Of a stretch of DNA of 6,703 nt, positions 6,600 to 6,703 are shown piece by piece. The translations under genes were made by a program, and so were the position numbers. Under the pieces are notes generated by a model. The model was given only the letters and a program-made list of their open reading frames with translations, was not told the DNA's origin and did not search any database. The stretch covers positions 1-6,703 of the forward strand of contig JALHSV010000047.1 of NCBI GenBank assembly GCA_022865525.1, in the 5' to 3' direction. Source of the stretch: Thermodesulfovibrionales bacterium (GTDB lineage Bacteria; Nitrospirota; Thermodesulfovibrionia; Thermodesulfovibrionales; SM23-35). Numbering within the stretch: position 1 is the first letter of the stretch; every line of letters begins with the position of its first letter.

Positions 6600-6628
6600 A
6601 TAATTGCGGAAAAAGGATTTTCTGTCAA
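6600..6628 (-). promoter_or_regulatory. Candidate sigma-70-type promoter of the cardiolipin synthase gene
   Basis: On the - strand a perfect TTGACA (6628 to 6623) is followed after 17 bases by AATTAT (6605 to 6600), which matches four of six bases of the TATAAT consensus. The predicted transcription start falls on or next to the A of the ATG at 6593, implying a leaderless or nearly leaderless message. This would agree with the missing ribosome binding site. It rests on consensus matching only. Confidence 0.4.
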
Positions 6629-6703
6629 TCGACCTAATCTTGCAGAGCGTGTATATTTTCCCTGAAAATCAGCTATAATTACATATATTTTTGTGAAATA
6701 ATG

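Noticed and set aside
6674..6703. Perfect TATAAT at 6674-6679 on the + strand and an ATG at 6701 as the start of a divergent gene
   Set aside because: No -35-like hexamer lies 16 to 18 bases upstream, the region is AT-rich so a chance match is likely, and the ATG has no ribosome binding site. Sequence to the right would decide it.

Overview
The window holds six tightly packed co-directional genes on the + strand (bases 2 to 5435) and one convergent gene on the - strand (5430 to 6593). Coding density is very high. The base composition is moderate and codon use looks uniform across the genes. The gene families (FabF/FabZ-type acyl enzymes, a 3-hydroxypalmitate-methyl-ester-type methyltransferase, a ClsB-like phospholipase D) point to a Gram-negative bacterium. 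An anaerobic or environmental lineage such as Nitrospirota, Desulfobacterota or Planctomycetota is a guess; nothing in the window fixes the taxon.

The + strand block reads: SAM-dependent methyltransferase (5' end outside the window), ketosynthase-like protein with no catalytic triad, FabZ-type hotdog dehydratase, canonical FabF-type ketosynthase, acyl carrier protein, and CrtI/CrtISO-type FAD oxidoreductase. Gaps are 39, 48 and 14 bases, and two gene pairs overlap (8 and 14 bases). This layout suggests one operon with translational coupling. No promoter for it is visible, so it probably lies left of the window.

The genes fit a dedicated type II acyl-assembly line. The active ketosynthase would pair with the triad-less partner, as KS-alpha pairs with KS-beta (chain length factor) in type II polyketide and aryl polyene systems, and extend chains on the ACP. 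The dehydratase would introduce double bonds. The FAD enzyme would desaturate or isomerise the resulting alkene or polyene chain. The methyltransferase may cap the product, for example as a methyl ester. FabF-, FabZ-, ACP- and phytoene-desaturase-like genes together also recall the gene sets proposed for ladderane lipids in anammox bacteria, but the product cannot be read from this window. No ketoreductase, malonyl transferase, cyclase, thioesterase or phosphopantetheinyl transferase is present here.

On the right, a ClsB-like cardiolipin synthase/phospholipase D family gene converges on the operon and shares stop-codon bases with it. A TTGACA-containing promoter candidate sits directly before its ATG. 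The last 110 bases (6594 to 6703) are AT-rich and hold no gene that can be supported.
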